A DNA stretch of 64,000 bases from Kordiimonas sp. SCSIO 12603 (GCF_024398035.1 NZ_CP073748.1:2765520-2829519), one strand, 5' to 3'. Shown: positions 51,766 to 60,594, counted from the stretch's first letter. Numbers and translations are program-made. Notes: a model not told the origin generated them from the sequence alone.

Positions 51766-52239
51766 TCAATCGTAACCCGGTGGTTTATACCTGTAATAAT
51801 CTACCAGATACTTCTCCGGCGTTGCTTTACCCAGTTCCGTATTCCAATACTGCTTACAGTAATCCGCCATAGCTTCTGTATCATCTTCAACGGGAAGCGC
51901 CTCCGGCACGCGGGCATAGATCATCCGAGCCACCGCACAAGCATAATCATCACTTTCTTCCAGCGCTTCTTTCCTGTCCATATCGTCAGGCAAATAACTA
52001 TCTACAAGCTCCCGGCGTTCAGGTCGGTAGCTCAGGTAATTTTCATAAAGATCATCCAGAGTATTTGGTTCGATCTGAAAGTAAGATCGTGCAGGCCCAC
52101 CAACCTGTGCGCGGTACCGAAACCCGCCACTTTCATGGCAAGCTGTCATCAACAGAACTTTCTCTGCCGATTTAGAATACATGCCCATGTCTTCAAGCAC
52201 GGGACGGATGGTACTCGTCAAGAATTGCTCTGAATTCAT
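51766..52239 (-). CDS. Putative lysozyme/transglycosylase-like protein, phage-type
   Basis: A 157-residue protein without signal peptide. ACHESGGFRYRAQVGGPARS (residues 33-52) followed by YFQIEP has the Glu plus Gly-Gly and downstream FQIEP pattern of goose-lysozyme/transglycosylase-like and phage structural muramidase domains, with Glu35 as candidate catalytic residue. The rest is acidic and helical. I do not recognise an exact family. There is no holin or other phage gene nearby, and the protein lacks a secretion signal, so it may be a phage leftover. It lies just outside the tRNA-Leu mini-island. Confidence 0.6.
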   Translation of the reverse strand: MNSEQFLTSTIRPVLEDMGMYSKSAEKVLLMTACHESGGFRYRAQVGGPARSYFQIEPNTLDDLYENYLSYRPERRELVDSYLPDDMDRKEALEESDDYACAVARMIYARVPEALPVEDDTEAMADYCKQYWNTELGKATPEKYLVDYYRYKPPGYD

Positions 52240-52304
52240 TTCACACCCCCACAGTGCAATTTTAAAGCGGGTAGTATATCATGAAATACGTTTTGAAGGA
52301 AGAT

Positions 52305-52322
52305 TTGGTACCCGCAGCCGGA
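52305..52322. repeat. Distal attachment-site copy
   Basis: 18 bp identical to the tRNA-Leu 3' end, in direct orientation; the rest of the tRNA is absent here. This is the expected partner site left by integration into a tRNA gene. Confidence 0.75.
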
Positions 52323-52413
52323 AAAGTAAGTTGTTTAAATTCAATAAGTTACTGATATATGTAGCAAATTCGGTGCACAAAAATCACTCATTTCACAGAA
52401 AAGTTTAGTATCT

Positions 52414-53661
52414 TCACTCACTTGGAGGAGGGAAATTATTAAAGCCTTCCGGCCTGGATGCACCCAAGGCCTCAAAAACACCTTCATAAATTTGTAACAG
52501 AGCCTGATTCAAAGCAACATCTGATGCGTCTTCTACAAAAGTATCAATGACTACATGATCATCATATATAGGTCCGACGCGTGTATGATTCCCTGTAAAC
52601 ATCATCACATCTTCAGCATCACTAATGCCAGCCTGTATAAATATCTTTTCCCCATACCCCAAGCAACCACGAGCTGCCTCTATATAACTACATAAGCTCT
52701 CTCTAATTGCGTTTTCAAAGGATATACCCGGAAAATGACGATCAAACCTAGGGTCTCTATCACGAAAAAGGAAAGGATTAACTCCCCAAACTTCCCCATT
52801 TGTTAACACTTGAGTAGCAGCAAGTATATTTTCGCGTGCTTGGTCAGTAGATATCAGAAGTGTGCCAAACTTATTCCTAGCAAAACTCCAACCTCCAAGC
52901 CCCGATGCACCTAAAGGGCTTAATTTTAGCTTTTGAAAATCTTGAATTACCTCAATAGATGGACGCTGAATTTCCCGATCCGGCCAGATTCTCAAATACA
53001 TCATAGTACCACTAGGTACCAGAATCTTACTTGATGCATGGCGAGAACTTGGACTCATTAAAACATCATCACCCTTATGCCAATACGCCGCTGGCGAAAT
53101 TGGGGAGATTATTCGTTGGTGCTCCTTGTACTCTACCACTTCTCCCCTTCTAAGATATTCGGCAAATATCATTTGCAACTGACCAACTAACTTTTCCTTA
53201 CATTCTCTACGCTCACGTTTAGTGCAATCCGGCGCAAGCAAGTACTGAAGCGGCCATCTTCGATGCTGTAGATCAAAGGGCAAACCATCAGCTTCACCAA
53301 AAAAAGTATTCATAACTTTGACCAGTATTTCGTCACCTTGACATCCAATGGCATAGCCCAGCTCTACAGCTACATTACTATTGATTGACTTCTTACCTAG
53401 TGGAGTTTCACCAGTGAGCGTAACATCAGCTAAAAAAATAGAAGCCTCTCTAATCTTGGCAAAAATAGTATCTGCAATAGAAGGCGCACCCAACACGCCT
53501 TTCGTATCTTGATCTAACTCCGGCCTCTCCGCTTCGCTGAACTCCTGTTCCTTGATAAGTTGAGTAATTGCCTGCTCTGCAGCCTCGCGGATCAATTGTC
53601 GGTTTACGCGATCATCGGTATCTGATTGCCATGAGTAAAATATCTTCACTGTCACCCCCAT
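52414..53661 (-). CDS. TIR-like nucleotide-hydrolase/effector protein, probable defence gene
   Basis: A 415-residue protein. Residues 1 to about 160 resemble the TIR-like STIR-clan domain seen in CAP12/Pycsar-type effectors. It has the opening strand VKIFYSWQSDT, the strand SIFLADVTL, and SNVAVELGYAIG with Glu100 at the place of the catalytic NADase glutamate. Residues about 185-415 are an uncharacterised domain that I cannot assign, possibly the sensor. TIR proteins of this kind act in anti-phage defence by cleaving NAD+ when triggered. It is the only gene in the mini-island, with no cyclase, SIR2 or second component beside it. The function is inferred from the domain and the island setting. 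Confidence 0.75.
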   Translation of the reverse strand: MGVTVKIFYSWQSDTDDRVNRQLIREAAEQAITQLIKEQEFSEAERPELDQDTKGVLGAPSIADTIFAKIREASIFLADVTLTGETPLGKKSINSNVAVELGYAIGCQGDEILVKVMNTFFGEADGLPFDLQHRRWPLQYLLAPDCTKRERRECKEKLVGQLQMIFAEYLRRGEVVEYKEHQRIISPISPAAYWHKGDDVLMSPSSRHASSKILVPSGTMMYLRIWPDREIQRPSIEVIQDFQKLKLSPLGASGLGGWSFARNKFGTLLISTDQARENILAATQVLTNGEVWGVNPFLFRDRDPRFDRHFPGISFENAIRESLCSYIEAARGCLGYGEKIFIQAGISDAEDVMMFTGNHTRVGPIYDDHVVIDTFVEDASDVALNQALLQIYEGVFEALGASRPEGFNNFPPPSE

Positions 53662-53916
53662 TCACTAACCACTTATAATGCAAATTTACAACTAACACGC
53701 AAGGGGATTGCCCAGACAGCGCAGTGACAAAATTACATTCCATGGATGCTACTCATGGTGCAGTCTTGTAGCAAATTTGGAGCGCTAGTAAAGTTATCGT
53801 CATACTAGATTTTATAAAAATCTCTTTATTTTCATACACTTAATGTACAAAAAGCACTTCAAGCACTATACCGAAACGGCACAGAAAACTGTTTAAAATC
53901 AATGACTTAAAGGATA

Positions 53917-53934
53917 TTGGTACCCGCAGCCGGA
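53917..53934. repeat. tRNA-proximal attachment-site copy
   Basis: The same 18 bp as at 52305-52322. It covers the tRNA-Leu 3' acceptor strand, discriminator base and encoded CCA, so insertion leaves the tRNA intact. Confidence 0.75.
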
Positions 53935-54004
53935 CTCGAACCGGCACGACCATACGGTCTCAAGATTTTAAGTCTTGTATGTCTACCAATTCCATCATGC
54001 GGGC
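53918..54004 (-). tRNA. tRNA-Leu (UAA)
   Basis: An 87-nt gene on the minus strand. The acceptor arms GCCCGCA and TGCGGGT pair (first pair G-U). The T arm contains GGTTCGAGTCC. The anticodon loop is CTTAAAA, giving anticodon TAA, with stems CAAGA/TCTTG. The long variable arm marks a class II tRNA, and the CCA end is encoded. It reads leucine UUA/UUG codons. It serves as the integration target of the adjacent mini-island. Confidence 0.95.
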
Positions 54005-54182
54005 ACAGGATTGGTGGCGCGTTGCGCTCATAGGGGCGTTATAAAACAAACATTCTTCAGAAAACAATAACTTATTTTCAGTGAAGGGTATTTTCTTACT
54101 GCTGAGAGCAGACAGCCCGGCATTTCTCCTAGTTTTCTGTTGTCCTTCCGAACATTACCTCTTAGCTTACAGGCAAGGAAAT

Positions 54183-55082
54183 ATGGGGGAAAAGAACGTG
54201 TTAAAAATATTTACACTGGCTTGCCTGCTGGTTGGCTCAACTACCATCACACCTACCATTAATGCAGGCGAAGCGACAAAACACTCAGAGATCAATATCG
54301 GGCATACGGTCCATTTTAAATCAGACGTCATGGGTGACACCCGCGAACTCAACATTTGGGTACCTCCCGCTTACAAGGAGAACGAAACTTACGGCGTACT
54401 TTATCTTCTGGATGGCGGCCTTAAGCAAGATTTTCAGCACATTGCAGGCCTTGGGCATCTTGGCGCCCTAAGCTGGACCTATGAAAAGCTCATCATCGTT
54501 GGCATTGAAACCAAAGATCGCCGCGCCGAGCTTACTCCCTCCGCTGAGGTTAAACGTTACCGTGATGAATTCCCCACTTCTGGGCAGGCTGCTAAATTCC
54601 GCACTTTCATAGCGGATGAGGTAATGCCTTTTGTGGAAAAAAATTATCCAGTAAACGGCAAGAAAACCCTTATGGGTGAATCGCTTGCAGGGCTTTTTGT
54701 AACCGATACCTTCCTAAAAGCAGCTGAGATGTTTGATGATTATATCGCCATTAGCCCTAGCCTCTGGTGGGATGATCAGCGATTGGGACGAAACGCTCCT
54801 GCTCTGCTCGGAGAACATTCGAAGCAAGATCGCCGTTTGTTCATTGCCATGGCAAATGAAGGGCTCGCTATGCAGGCGGGGCTTGATAAGCTCGTTGCAG
54901 CGCTAAAGAACAATCCACCACATGGCCTTACATGGCGTTATGATGATTTAAGTGAAACGCAAACCCATGCAACTATCTATCACAGCGCCGCCCTTTCGGC
55001 TCTGCGCTGGCTATATGCACTACCGCCATATCCAGAAGGTAAAATACCTTGGTATTTAGAAGTGCCTGACGCCAAAGAATAG
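54183..55082 (+). CDS. Exported alpha/beta-hydrolase (esterase D/Fes-type)
   Basis: A 299-residue protein with a signal peptide (LKIFTLACLLVGSTTITPTINA). The alpha/beta hydrolase fold has nucleophile Ser in LMGESLAGLFV, the oxyanion region YGVLYLLDGGLKQDF, and a candidate catalytic His in ETQTHATIYH. It resembles siderophore-ester or carbohydrate esterases of the putative-esterase family (PF00756). ATG 54183 is listed; GTG 54198, preceded by GGGGGA at good spacing, is a better start and leaves the signal peptide intact. The frame is open further up to 54081. It is monocistronic. Confidence 0.82.
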   Translation: MGEKNVLKIFTLACLLVGSTTITPTINAGEATKHSEINIGHTVHFKSDVMGDTRELNIWVPPAYKENETYGVLYLLDGGLKQDFQHIAGLGHLGALSWTYEKLIIVGIETKDRRAELTPSAEVKRYRDEFPTSGQAAKFRTFIADEVMPFVEKNYPVNGKKTLMGESLAGLFVTDTFLKAAEMFDDYIAISPSLWWDDQRLGRNAPALLGEHSKQDRRLFIAMANEGLAMQAGLDKLVAALKNNPPHGLTWRYDDLSETQTHATIYHSAALSALRWLYALPPYPEGKIPWYLEVPDAKE

Positions 55083-55188
55083 AAATTCTTGCCTTCAAAT
55101 TCTAATAGTTACAGCAAAAACAGTTGCATCAGGCGCTTTTGCCTGTTCTTTTGCGCATTCTGATTTTGAGTTTTGATTGAGAAGAAGA

Positions 55189-56046
55189 ATGGCTGATAAA
55201 TTTATCCTTACATGGTCGTGCGCCGACCAACCCGGTATTGTTGCAGACGTGGCAAACATGCTGGCTGGTGCTGGCTGCAATATTACATCAAGTGATCAAT
55301 ATGCGGATGATGATAGCGGCCAATTCTTCATGCGTGTGGCTTTTTCCCCCATCAATGTTTCACTTAGCTGTGCAGAACTGAAAGAACGTTTCAAACCGCT
55401 TGCAGAAAAATTCCAGATGGAATGGGATATCCATGATGCTAGTGAGCCGCAAAAAGTGCTTATCATGGTATCAAAATTTGATCACTGCTTGATGGACCTG
55501 CTGTACCGCAAAGAACGCGGCGCGATTAATATGGATGTACGTGCAGTGGTTTCTAACCACCGGGATAGTTATAAGCTTGCTGCTTCCTATGATGTTCAGT
55601 TCCAGCACTGGCCTGTAACCAAAGACAACAAATTGAAACAGGAAGAAAAACTGATCAAACTAATTGAAGAAGAAGAAATTGATCTCATTATTCTTGCCCG
55701 TTACATGCAGGTTCTATCAAATAAAGCATGTGAAAAACTGGCAGGTAAGGTGATTAATATCCACCACAGCTTCCTGCCAAGCTTCAAAGGCGCTGTGCCG
55801 TACCAGCAGGCTTTCCATAAAGGTGTAAAACTGATTGGTGCCACAGCGCACTATGTAACACCTGATTTGGATGAAGGTCCAATCATCGAACAGAATGTAG
55901 CGCGGGTAAACCATGCTATGTCAGTAACTGACCTGGTGACAACAGGCCGCGATGTAGAGCGGGTTACCCTAGCTGAAGCTGTGAAACTGCACCTTGAACA
56001 CCGTGTGCTGTTAAACGGCAACAAAACAGTGGTATTTAAGCGGTAA
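55189..56046 (+). CDS. purU: Formyltetrahydrofolate deformylase PurU
   Basis: A 285-residue cytoplasmic enzyme. The N-terminal ACT domain (ILTWSCADQPGIVADVANML, about residues 5-85) precedes the formyl_transf_N domain. That domain carries SKFDHCLMDLLYR, then NIHHSFLPSFKGAVPYQQA and TAHYVTPDLDEGPII with the catalytic Asn, His and Asp set of the family. It releases formate from 10-formyl-tetrahydrofolate, feeding PurT and balancing one-carbon pools. ATG 55189 has an AGAAG ribosome site; 4 upstream codons are open. Confidence 0.95.
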   Translation: MADKFILTWSCADQPGIVADVANMLAGAGCNITSSDQYADDDSGQFFMRVAFSPINVSLSCAELKERFKPLAEKFQMEWDIHDASEPQKVLIMVSKFDHCLMDLLYRKERGAINMDVRAVVSNHRDSYKLAASYDVQFQHWPVTKDNKLKQEEKLIKLIEEEEIDLIILARYMQVLSNKACEKLAGKVINIHHSFLPSFKGAVPYQQAFHKGVKLIGATAHYVTPDLDEGPIIEQNVARVNHAMSVTDLVTTGRDVERVTLAEAVKLHLEHRVLLNGNKTVVFKR

Positions 56047-56058
56047 CAGCAGTCAGTA

Positions 56059-56490
56059 TTACGGATCTTTGCGAACAGCCGTAACCAGATGAAATGCTAA
56101 AACACCGCCCCATAAAAAAGCAACAGCGCCCGGAACTTCCTTGCCTACTTCGAAGTAACGGGTCAGCACTAATACCCAGGTTTCAACAACCATAAAAAGT
56201 ACTAGATTGAGAACGAACGCTTTCCATGAAAATGGAATAAAGCCCAAAAGCATCGAACCTTCTGTTTCGGTGCTTTTTTTTATTTCTATCTCTTCTTCCT
56301 GAAGTTCAGTAACAGAAACCTCAAGCCCCGCCGCTAGGGCTTTCAAAGTTTCCATACCCGGTTTCGCACCATTCTCAATACGCTGGATTGTTCTGCTGCT
56401 CACACCGCTTATTGCAGCTAGTTGTTCCTGAGACCAATTTTTAGCTAACCTTCGATGCTTTAGATCCATTTCAGCGCTCGTGTGTATCAT
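56059..56490 (-). CDS. XRE-type regulator with membrane-anchoring 2TM domain
   Basis: A 143-residue protein. The N-terminal helix-turn-helix (LAKNWSQEQLAAISGVSSRT, about residues 14-33, then IQRIENG) is followed by a linker and two hydrophobic segments at about 90-110 and 121-137, which make a 2TM domain. Membrane-tethered XRE regulators of this kind may sense envelope signals. Its start overlaps the stop of the CPBP protease gene (ATGA), so the pair is translationally coupled. The protease may cleave or interact with it (inference). Confidence 0.85.
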   Translation of the reverse strand: MIHTSAEMDLKHRRLAKNWSQEQLAAISGVSSRTIQRIENGAKPGMETLKALAAGLEVSVTELQEEEIEIKKSTETEGSMLLGFIPFSWKAFVLNLVLFMVVETWVLVLTRYFEVGKEVPGAVAFLWGGVLAFHLVTAVRKDP

Positions 56491-57542
56491 TTACCCGCTA
56501 CCTCCGGAACATAGCCCCGGTCCTTTCGCCACATCTTAAGCGCAATGACCCCAATAGCAACTGCGATAAGCAAACCAAGTGCAAACAGTTCACTGCCAGC
56601 AAACAAGCGCGCATGGGTGTTGAAGCCAGCATGCATTAGCACACAAAGGAAAATCGAACCCCGGCTGAAATTATAGAGAATGGTAAATGTTAACGCGATA
56701 GGCAGAATGGCAATATAACGAGCAAAAACAATAAGCCAGTAGTTTTCTTTTGTTCCAACGATATCAAGTGTAAGCGGGATATGCCAAGGCTCCCATAAAA
56801 GCGCAATAAGTAACGTAGCCACCAAGGGGCTATATTTCTTCTGCATCAGCGGCAATAACACACCCCGCCAGCCATATTCCTCATTCCCCCCCGTGAGCAT
56901 GGCAACAGTAAATAACTTCACTGCCAGCAGAGGCAACCACTCCGCCAGTGGCATGGTGAGATACAACGGCGTATCATAAGGTATTCCTGCCAAATCAGCT
57001 AACAGGTTAGCTGCAATCATCAAAGCAGGAAGGAAAAGTAAAACAGGAACTGATAACAGTAAGGTACGCCTGTCAGGCACCAGCCCAGTTAGGAAAGAGC
57101 GCACAGTTGGATAATTTGACCGGGCTTGCGAAATAACAAACCCAGAAAGCGCAACTACCCCTGCAAACATAATGTAAACATACCACGGGGTTTCGTCCGG
57201 CACACCGTGATCAGCTGACGGCACCAGCGCCATAACCCCCATAAAATCAAACCTGAAGGCGGCAATTGCAAGAGCCGCCAAGATTGCCCCAAGGCAGAAA
57301 AAAGACCCGCGCCCTGACTGCTGTGTTTTTGCCTGATTATTTCGCAAGTGTAGAAGTGTTATGCCAGCGAGAGCAGGACCAAACACACCTAACAGCACAA
57401 GTGCCAACTTCATACCCGGGACCAGCTCACCAAAATAGGCAAACCACCAAAAAGGCCATGACCAAGCATACGCAATTAATACGAAGAATAGGAACGGGTA
57501 ACTCTCCGCAGCCCGGCGGAAGAAACTTAAAAAGGATACCAT
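56487..57542 (-). CDS. CPBP intramembrane glutamic endopeptidase
   Basis: A 351-residue polytopic membrane protein with about nine hydrophobic segments. The motif is EExxWRG (E221, E222 in GGNEEYGWRGVLLPL), then ALLWEPWHIPL and the late HAGFNTHA, matching the three CPBP motifs. It is a member of the Rce1/CAAX protease superfamily acting in the inner membrane. It is followed by the overlapping XRE-2TM regulator gene. The substrate is unknown. Confidence 0.88.
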   Translation of the reverse strand: MVSFLSFFRRAAESYPFLFFVLIAYAWSWPFWWFAYFGELVPGMKLALVLLGVFGPALAGITLLHLRNNQAKTQQSGRGSFFCLGAILAALAIAAFRFDFMGVMALVPSADHGVPDETPWYVYIMFAGVVALSGFVISQARSNYPTVRSFLTGLVPDRRTLLLSVPVLLFLPALMIAANLLADLAGIPYDTPLYLTMPLAEWLPLLAVKLFTVAMLTGGNEEYGWRGVLLPLMQKKYSPLVATLLIALLWEPWHIPLTLDIVGTKENYWLIVFARYIAILPIALTFTILYNFSRGSIFLCVLMHAGFNTHARLFAGSELFALGLLIAVAIGVIALKMWRKDRGYVPEVAGK

Positions 57543-57680
57543 GGTGAACCTCGCTGTATTGATAGTGTTTTTTTTTAAACAGCTATCAATTCAGCTTGAG
57601 CCTCACCACGAAAAATGCCCGACATTCACCAGCCAAACACCTGACGACATGTCGGCGACACCCTTTTAGGGACAGGCTTA

Positions 57681-58430
57681 TCAGCTTAATTCAGATGGCT
57701 CATCTGTCTCAAAACGTTTTGCAAAACAAAGTGCCTGTACTTCATCCATAGCCTTTTTAAGCGCACCCTGATCCGCTGAACGTACAACAATTTGTGCGCC
57801 CGCCGTGTTGCTATAATAAAATGGGTAACTACCAATGCCCGTTTCAGGGTTATTTTCCTGAATAGCCCCCAGTTCTTCTGCAATCTTGCTTTCAGGCGCA
57901 TAAACAGTCATGGACTGAGACCAGACTTTCCTACCTGTCCGCAAGTGTGGCCTAATGCCTTCAAGCATCGACTGCATGATCTTTGGCACGCCTGCCATAA
58001 TGAATACATTCTCGATATTGATCCCCGGCGCGATAGACACCGGATTATCAATTAATTCTGCACCTTCAGGTACACGTGTCATTCGTTTGCGTGCTTCCGT
58101 AAAGTTTTCTTCACCGTAATAATCCAGAAGCATCTGATAGGCTTTTTCATGAACCACAACCGGCACACCAAAAGCCGCCGCGATACTGTCCACGGTGATA
58201 TCATCATGAGTTGGGCCAATGCCTCCTGTTGTGAACAGATAATCATACTTGGTACGCAGCGCGTTCACTGCTTCAACAATTTCCTGCTCAATATCAGGTA
58301 CCACCCGTACTTCAACTAGCTGAATACCTGTTTCATTAAGCCATTTTGCAAGATACGCCAGATTGGCATCCTGTGTGCGGCCAGAGAGAATTTCATCACC
58401 AATAATCAACAGTGCAGCATTAACAGACAT
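57681..58430 (-). CDS. CinA N-terminal-type molybdopterin-binding protein
   Basis: A 249-residue protein of the MoaB/Mog-like domain family at the N-terminus of CinA: ALLIIGDEILSGRTQDANLA near the start, LFTTGGIGPTHDDIT near 70, and MAGVPKIMQSM near 145. Standalone versions without the CinA amidase domain are common; related enzymes hydrolyse ADP-ribose or bind molybdopterin-like nucleotides. ATG 58430 is chosen for the GGAGAG ribosome site; the frame is open 17 codons further. It is downstream of the LysR gene on the same strand. Confidence 0.85.
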   Translation of the reverse strand: MSVNAALLIIGDEILSGRTQDANLAYLAKWLNETGIQLVEVRVVPDIEQEIVEAVNALRTKYDYLFTTGGIGPTHDDITVDSIAAAFGVPVVVHEKAYQMLLDYYGEENFTEARKRMTRVPEGAELIDNPVSIAPGINIENVFIMAGVPKIMQSMLEGIRPHLRTGRKVWSQSMTVYAPESKIAEELGAIQENNPETGIGSYPFYYSNTAGAQIVVRSADQGALKKAMDEVQALCFAKRFETDEPSELS

Positions 58431-58481
58431 AAATAACTCTCCGACATCACCGAAACCGGCACTAATCAATAAATTGACCAC

Positions 58482-59366
58482 TCACGAACAAGCGAGCAGT
58501 TTTTCCTTCAAAAAATCCAGCAGGATAGAAACCCTGCGCGGTGGGTGCTCTGTTGGCACAACAGCAAAATAGCCAAGCTCCCTCAACGCTATATGGTTCA
58601 ATAGCGGAACAAGGGAACCATCTGCAACTTCATTTTCCACATAAAAATGCGGCACCTGAATTATACCTAGCCCTCGTTTTGCAGCTTCCACCAACGCTCG
58701 CCCGTTATTGGATTTCCACCTGCCACGTACAACAACATTTTCCACCCCATCTTCGCTCTGAAATCTCCAATGAGGCAACGTACCTGCAAGGCAATTATGC
58801 TCTGGCAAATCCCCTGCTGCCATCGGCTTTCCATGCTTAGAGAGATAATACGGACTGGCGACCGTAAGTAGATCAAAATTATATACGCGTTCAGCAATTT
58901 CATTCCGTCTGATAATTTCTTCTTCAAAGCCTGAACGAAGGGCAATATCAAACTGCTCTTCCGCTAAATTGATCAGGCGGTTGGTGAACTCAACCTCCAC
59001 AGAAATATCGGGGAACTGAATAGCAAATTCCGAAAGGATTGGTGCAAGCATCTGCTCCCCAAAAGCGCCCGCAACTGTGAGACGGATTATACCTTGCGGC
59101 TTTGCAGCCTCATCAATCAGTAAAGCTTGTGCTTCTGCCATTTCGATAAGCAGATGTTTACACTTCGGGTAAAACTCGGCACCAAGGTTGGTTAGATGCA
59201 CGCTCCTTGTTGTACGTTTCAGCAACTCAACCCCGAGCCGGTTTTCCAGTTCTTTTATTTTCTTCGAAACATGAGACCTAGACACCCCTAAATGCTGTGC
59301 GGCCTGGCTGAATGAACCGCCGTCCACCACTTTCACAAACTCAACAACACCATCCCAAACTTGCAT
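58482..59366 (-). CDS. LysR-family transcriptional regulator
   Basis: A 294-residue protein with an N-terminal winged helix-turn-helix (SFSQAAQHLGVSRSHVSKKI, about residues 18-37) and a periplasmic-binding-like effector domain from about residue 90. Its divergent neighbour is the glutathione-dependent formaldehyde operon, so it is the probable regulator of that operon. ATG 59366 (MQVWDGVVEF) is preferred; the frame extends 15 codons upstream into the promoter. A candidate operator lies in the 124-bp gap. Confidence 0.9.
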   Translation of the reverse strand: MQVWDGVVEFVKVVDGGSFSQAAQHLGVSRSHVSKKIKELENRLGVELLKRTTRSVHLTNLGAEFYPKCKHLLIEMAEAQALLIDEAAKPQGIIRLTVAGAFGEQMLAPILSEFAIQFPDISVEVEFTNRLINLAEEQFDIALRSGFEEEIIRRNEIAERVYNFDLLTVASPYYLSKHGKPMAAGDLPEHNCLAGTLPHWRFQSEDGVENVVVRGRWKSNNGRALVEAAKRGLGIIQVPHFYVENEVADGSLVPLLNHIALRELGYFAVVPTEHPPRRVSILLDFLKEKLLACS

Positions 59367-59396
59367 TTTATTGTATCCATATAGAAACACAGAAGT

Positions 59397-59426
59397 GCTG
59401 TATAAACACATTGTTACCTATACAGC
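59397..59426. promoter_or_regulatory. Candidate LysR operator between divergent genes
   Basis: GCTGTAT (59397-59403) and ATACAGC (59420-59426) form a perfect 7-bp inverted repeat with a 16-bp centre, between the LysR gene and frmA. A LysR dimer or tetramer often binds such a repeat to control both genes. Confidence 0.5.
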
Positions 59427-59490
59427 AACAGTGTACATTGTAGCAAATTTCACAGTATTCCCTGTTTTTTAAAGTATAAAGGCATAGAAA

Positions 59491-60594
59491 ATGAAAACCC
59501 GTGCAGCTGTCGCATGGGGCGCTGGCAAGCCCCTTTCCGTTGAAACTGTTGACCTTGAAGGTCCAAAGGCTGGTGAAGTTCTTGTGGAGATTAAAGCGAC
59601 TGGTGTGTGCCACACTGATGCTTTTACCCTCTCTGGTGATGACCCTGAAGGCGCCTTCCCTGCTATCTTAGGCCACGAAGGTGCTGGCGTTGTTGTTGAG
59701 GTTGGTGAAGGTGTAAAAAGCCTGAAACCGGGTGATCACGTAATTCCGCTTTATACACCTGAGTGCCGTGAGTGTGATTACTGTCTGCACCCAAAAACAA
59801 ACCTCTGCCAAAGCATTCGTGAAACCCAAGGCCGCGGTGTTATGCCTGACGGCACCAGCCGTTTCTCAATCGATGGTACACCAATTCTGCACTATATGGG
59901 CTGTTCAACATTCTCTAACCACACAGTACTTCCGGAAATTGCTCTGGCGAAAATCCGTGAAGACGCGCCGTTTGATAAAGTTTGCTACATCGGTTGCGGT
60001 GTAACAACAGGCGTTGGCGCGGTGGCGTTTGATGCGAAGGTAGAACCTGGCTCTAATGTTGTTGTATTCGGACTAGGCGGTATCGGCCTCAACGTTATTC
60101 AAGGCGCACGCATGGTTGGCGCTGACAAGATCATCGGTATCGATATCAATAATGAACGCGCTGCAATGGGCAAACAGTTCGGCATGACAGATTTCGTCAA
60201 TCCGCAGGAATGCGATGTGATGGAAGCCATCATGGATCTCACGAACGGCGGTGCTGATTACAGCTTCGAATGTATCGGTAATGTAAATACCATGCGTCAA
60301 GCTCTTGAATGCTGCCATAAAGGTTGGGGTGAAAGCATTATCATCGGTGTTGCAGGTGCCGGGCAGGAAATCTCCACGCGCCCATTCCAACTTGTAACTG
60401 GCCGCGTTTGGCGCGGTTCCGCCTTTGGTGGTGCCAGAGGCCGTACAGACGTTCCGAAAATTGTTGATTGGTACATGGACGGCAAAATCAACATTGATGA
60501 TCTCATCACTCATAAAATGCCACTGGATGACATCAACAAAGCTTTTGACCTGATGCATGCTGGCGAGAGCATCCGCAGTGTGGTGGAATTTTAA
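59491..60594 (+). CDS. frmA: S-(hydroxymethyl)glutathione dehydrogenase (class III alcohol dehydrogenase)
   Basis: A 367-residue medium-chain zinc alcohol dehydrogenase, matching FrmA/AdhC almost throughout: [20 protein letters not shown] and [12 protein letters not shown] near the N-terminus, and the structural-zinc Cys cluster [16 protein letters not shown]. The Rossmann loop is [15 protein letters not shown]. It oxidises the formaldehyde-glutathione adduct with NAD+. The stop codon overlaps the start of the S-formylglutathione hydrolase gene (TAATG), which catalyses the next step. Confidence 0.97.
   Translation: MKTRAAVAWGAGKPLSVETVDLEGPKAGEVLVEIKATGVCHTDAFTLSGDDPEGAFPAILGHEGAGVVVEVGEGVKSLKPGDHVIPLYTPECRECDYCLHPKTNLCQSIRETQGRGVMPDGTSRFSIDGTPILHYMGCSTFSNHTVLPEIALAKIREDAPFDKVCYIGCGVTTGVGAVAFDAKVEPGSNVVVFGLGGIGLNVIQGARMVGADKIIGIDINNERAAMGKQFGMTDFVNPQECDVMEAIMDLTNGGADYSFECIGNVNTMRQALECCHKGWGESIIIGVAGAGQEISTRPFQLVTGRVWRGSAFGGARGRTDVPKIVDWYMDGKINIDDLITHKMPLDDINKAFDLMHAGESIRSVVEF

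Larger units (their letters stand above)
52305..53934. mobile_element. 1.6-kb mini-island integrated at tRNA-Leu, carrying one TIR-like gene
   Basis: An exact 18-bp direct repeat, TTGGTACCCGCAGCCGGA, lies at 52305-52322 and at 53917-53934, where it is the 3' end of the tRNA-Leu gene. Inside the element next to each copy there is a further 20-bp imperfect direct repeat (52332-52351 and 53890-53909, 17 of 20 identical), like integrase arm sites. Between them is a single leftward gene and 256 bp of non-coding DNA. No integrase or excisionase is present, so the element is either a decayed island or is moved in trans. Confidence 0.75.

Noticed and set aside
52361-53783. GTAGCAAATT present at both ends of the TIR mini-island as a third repeat pair
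   Set aside because: The same 10-mer also occurs at about 59441 in the frmA promoter, so it is not specific to the element and may be chance.
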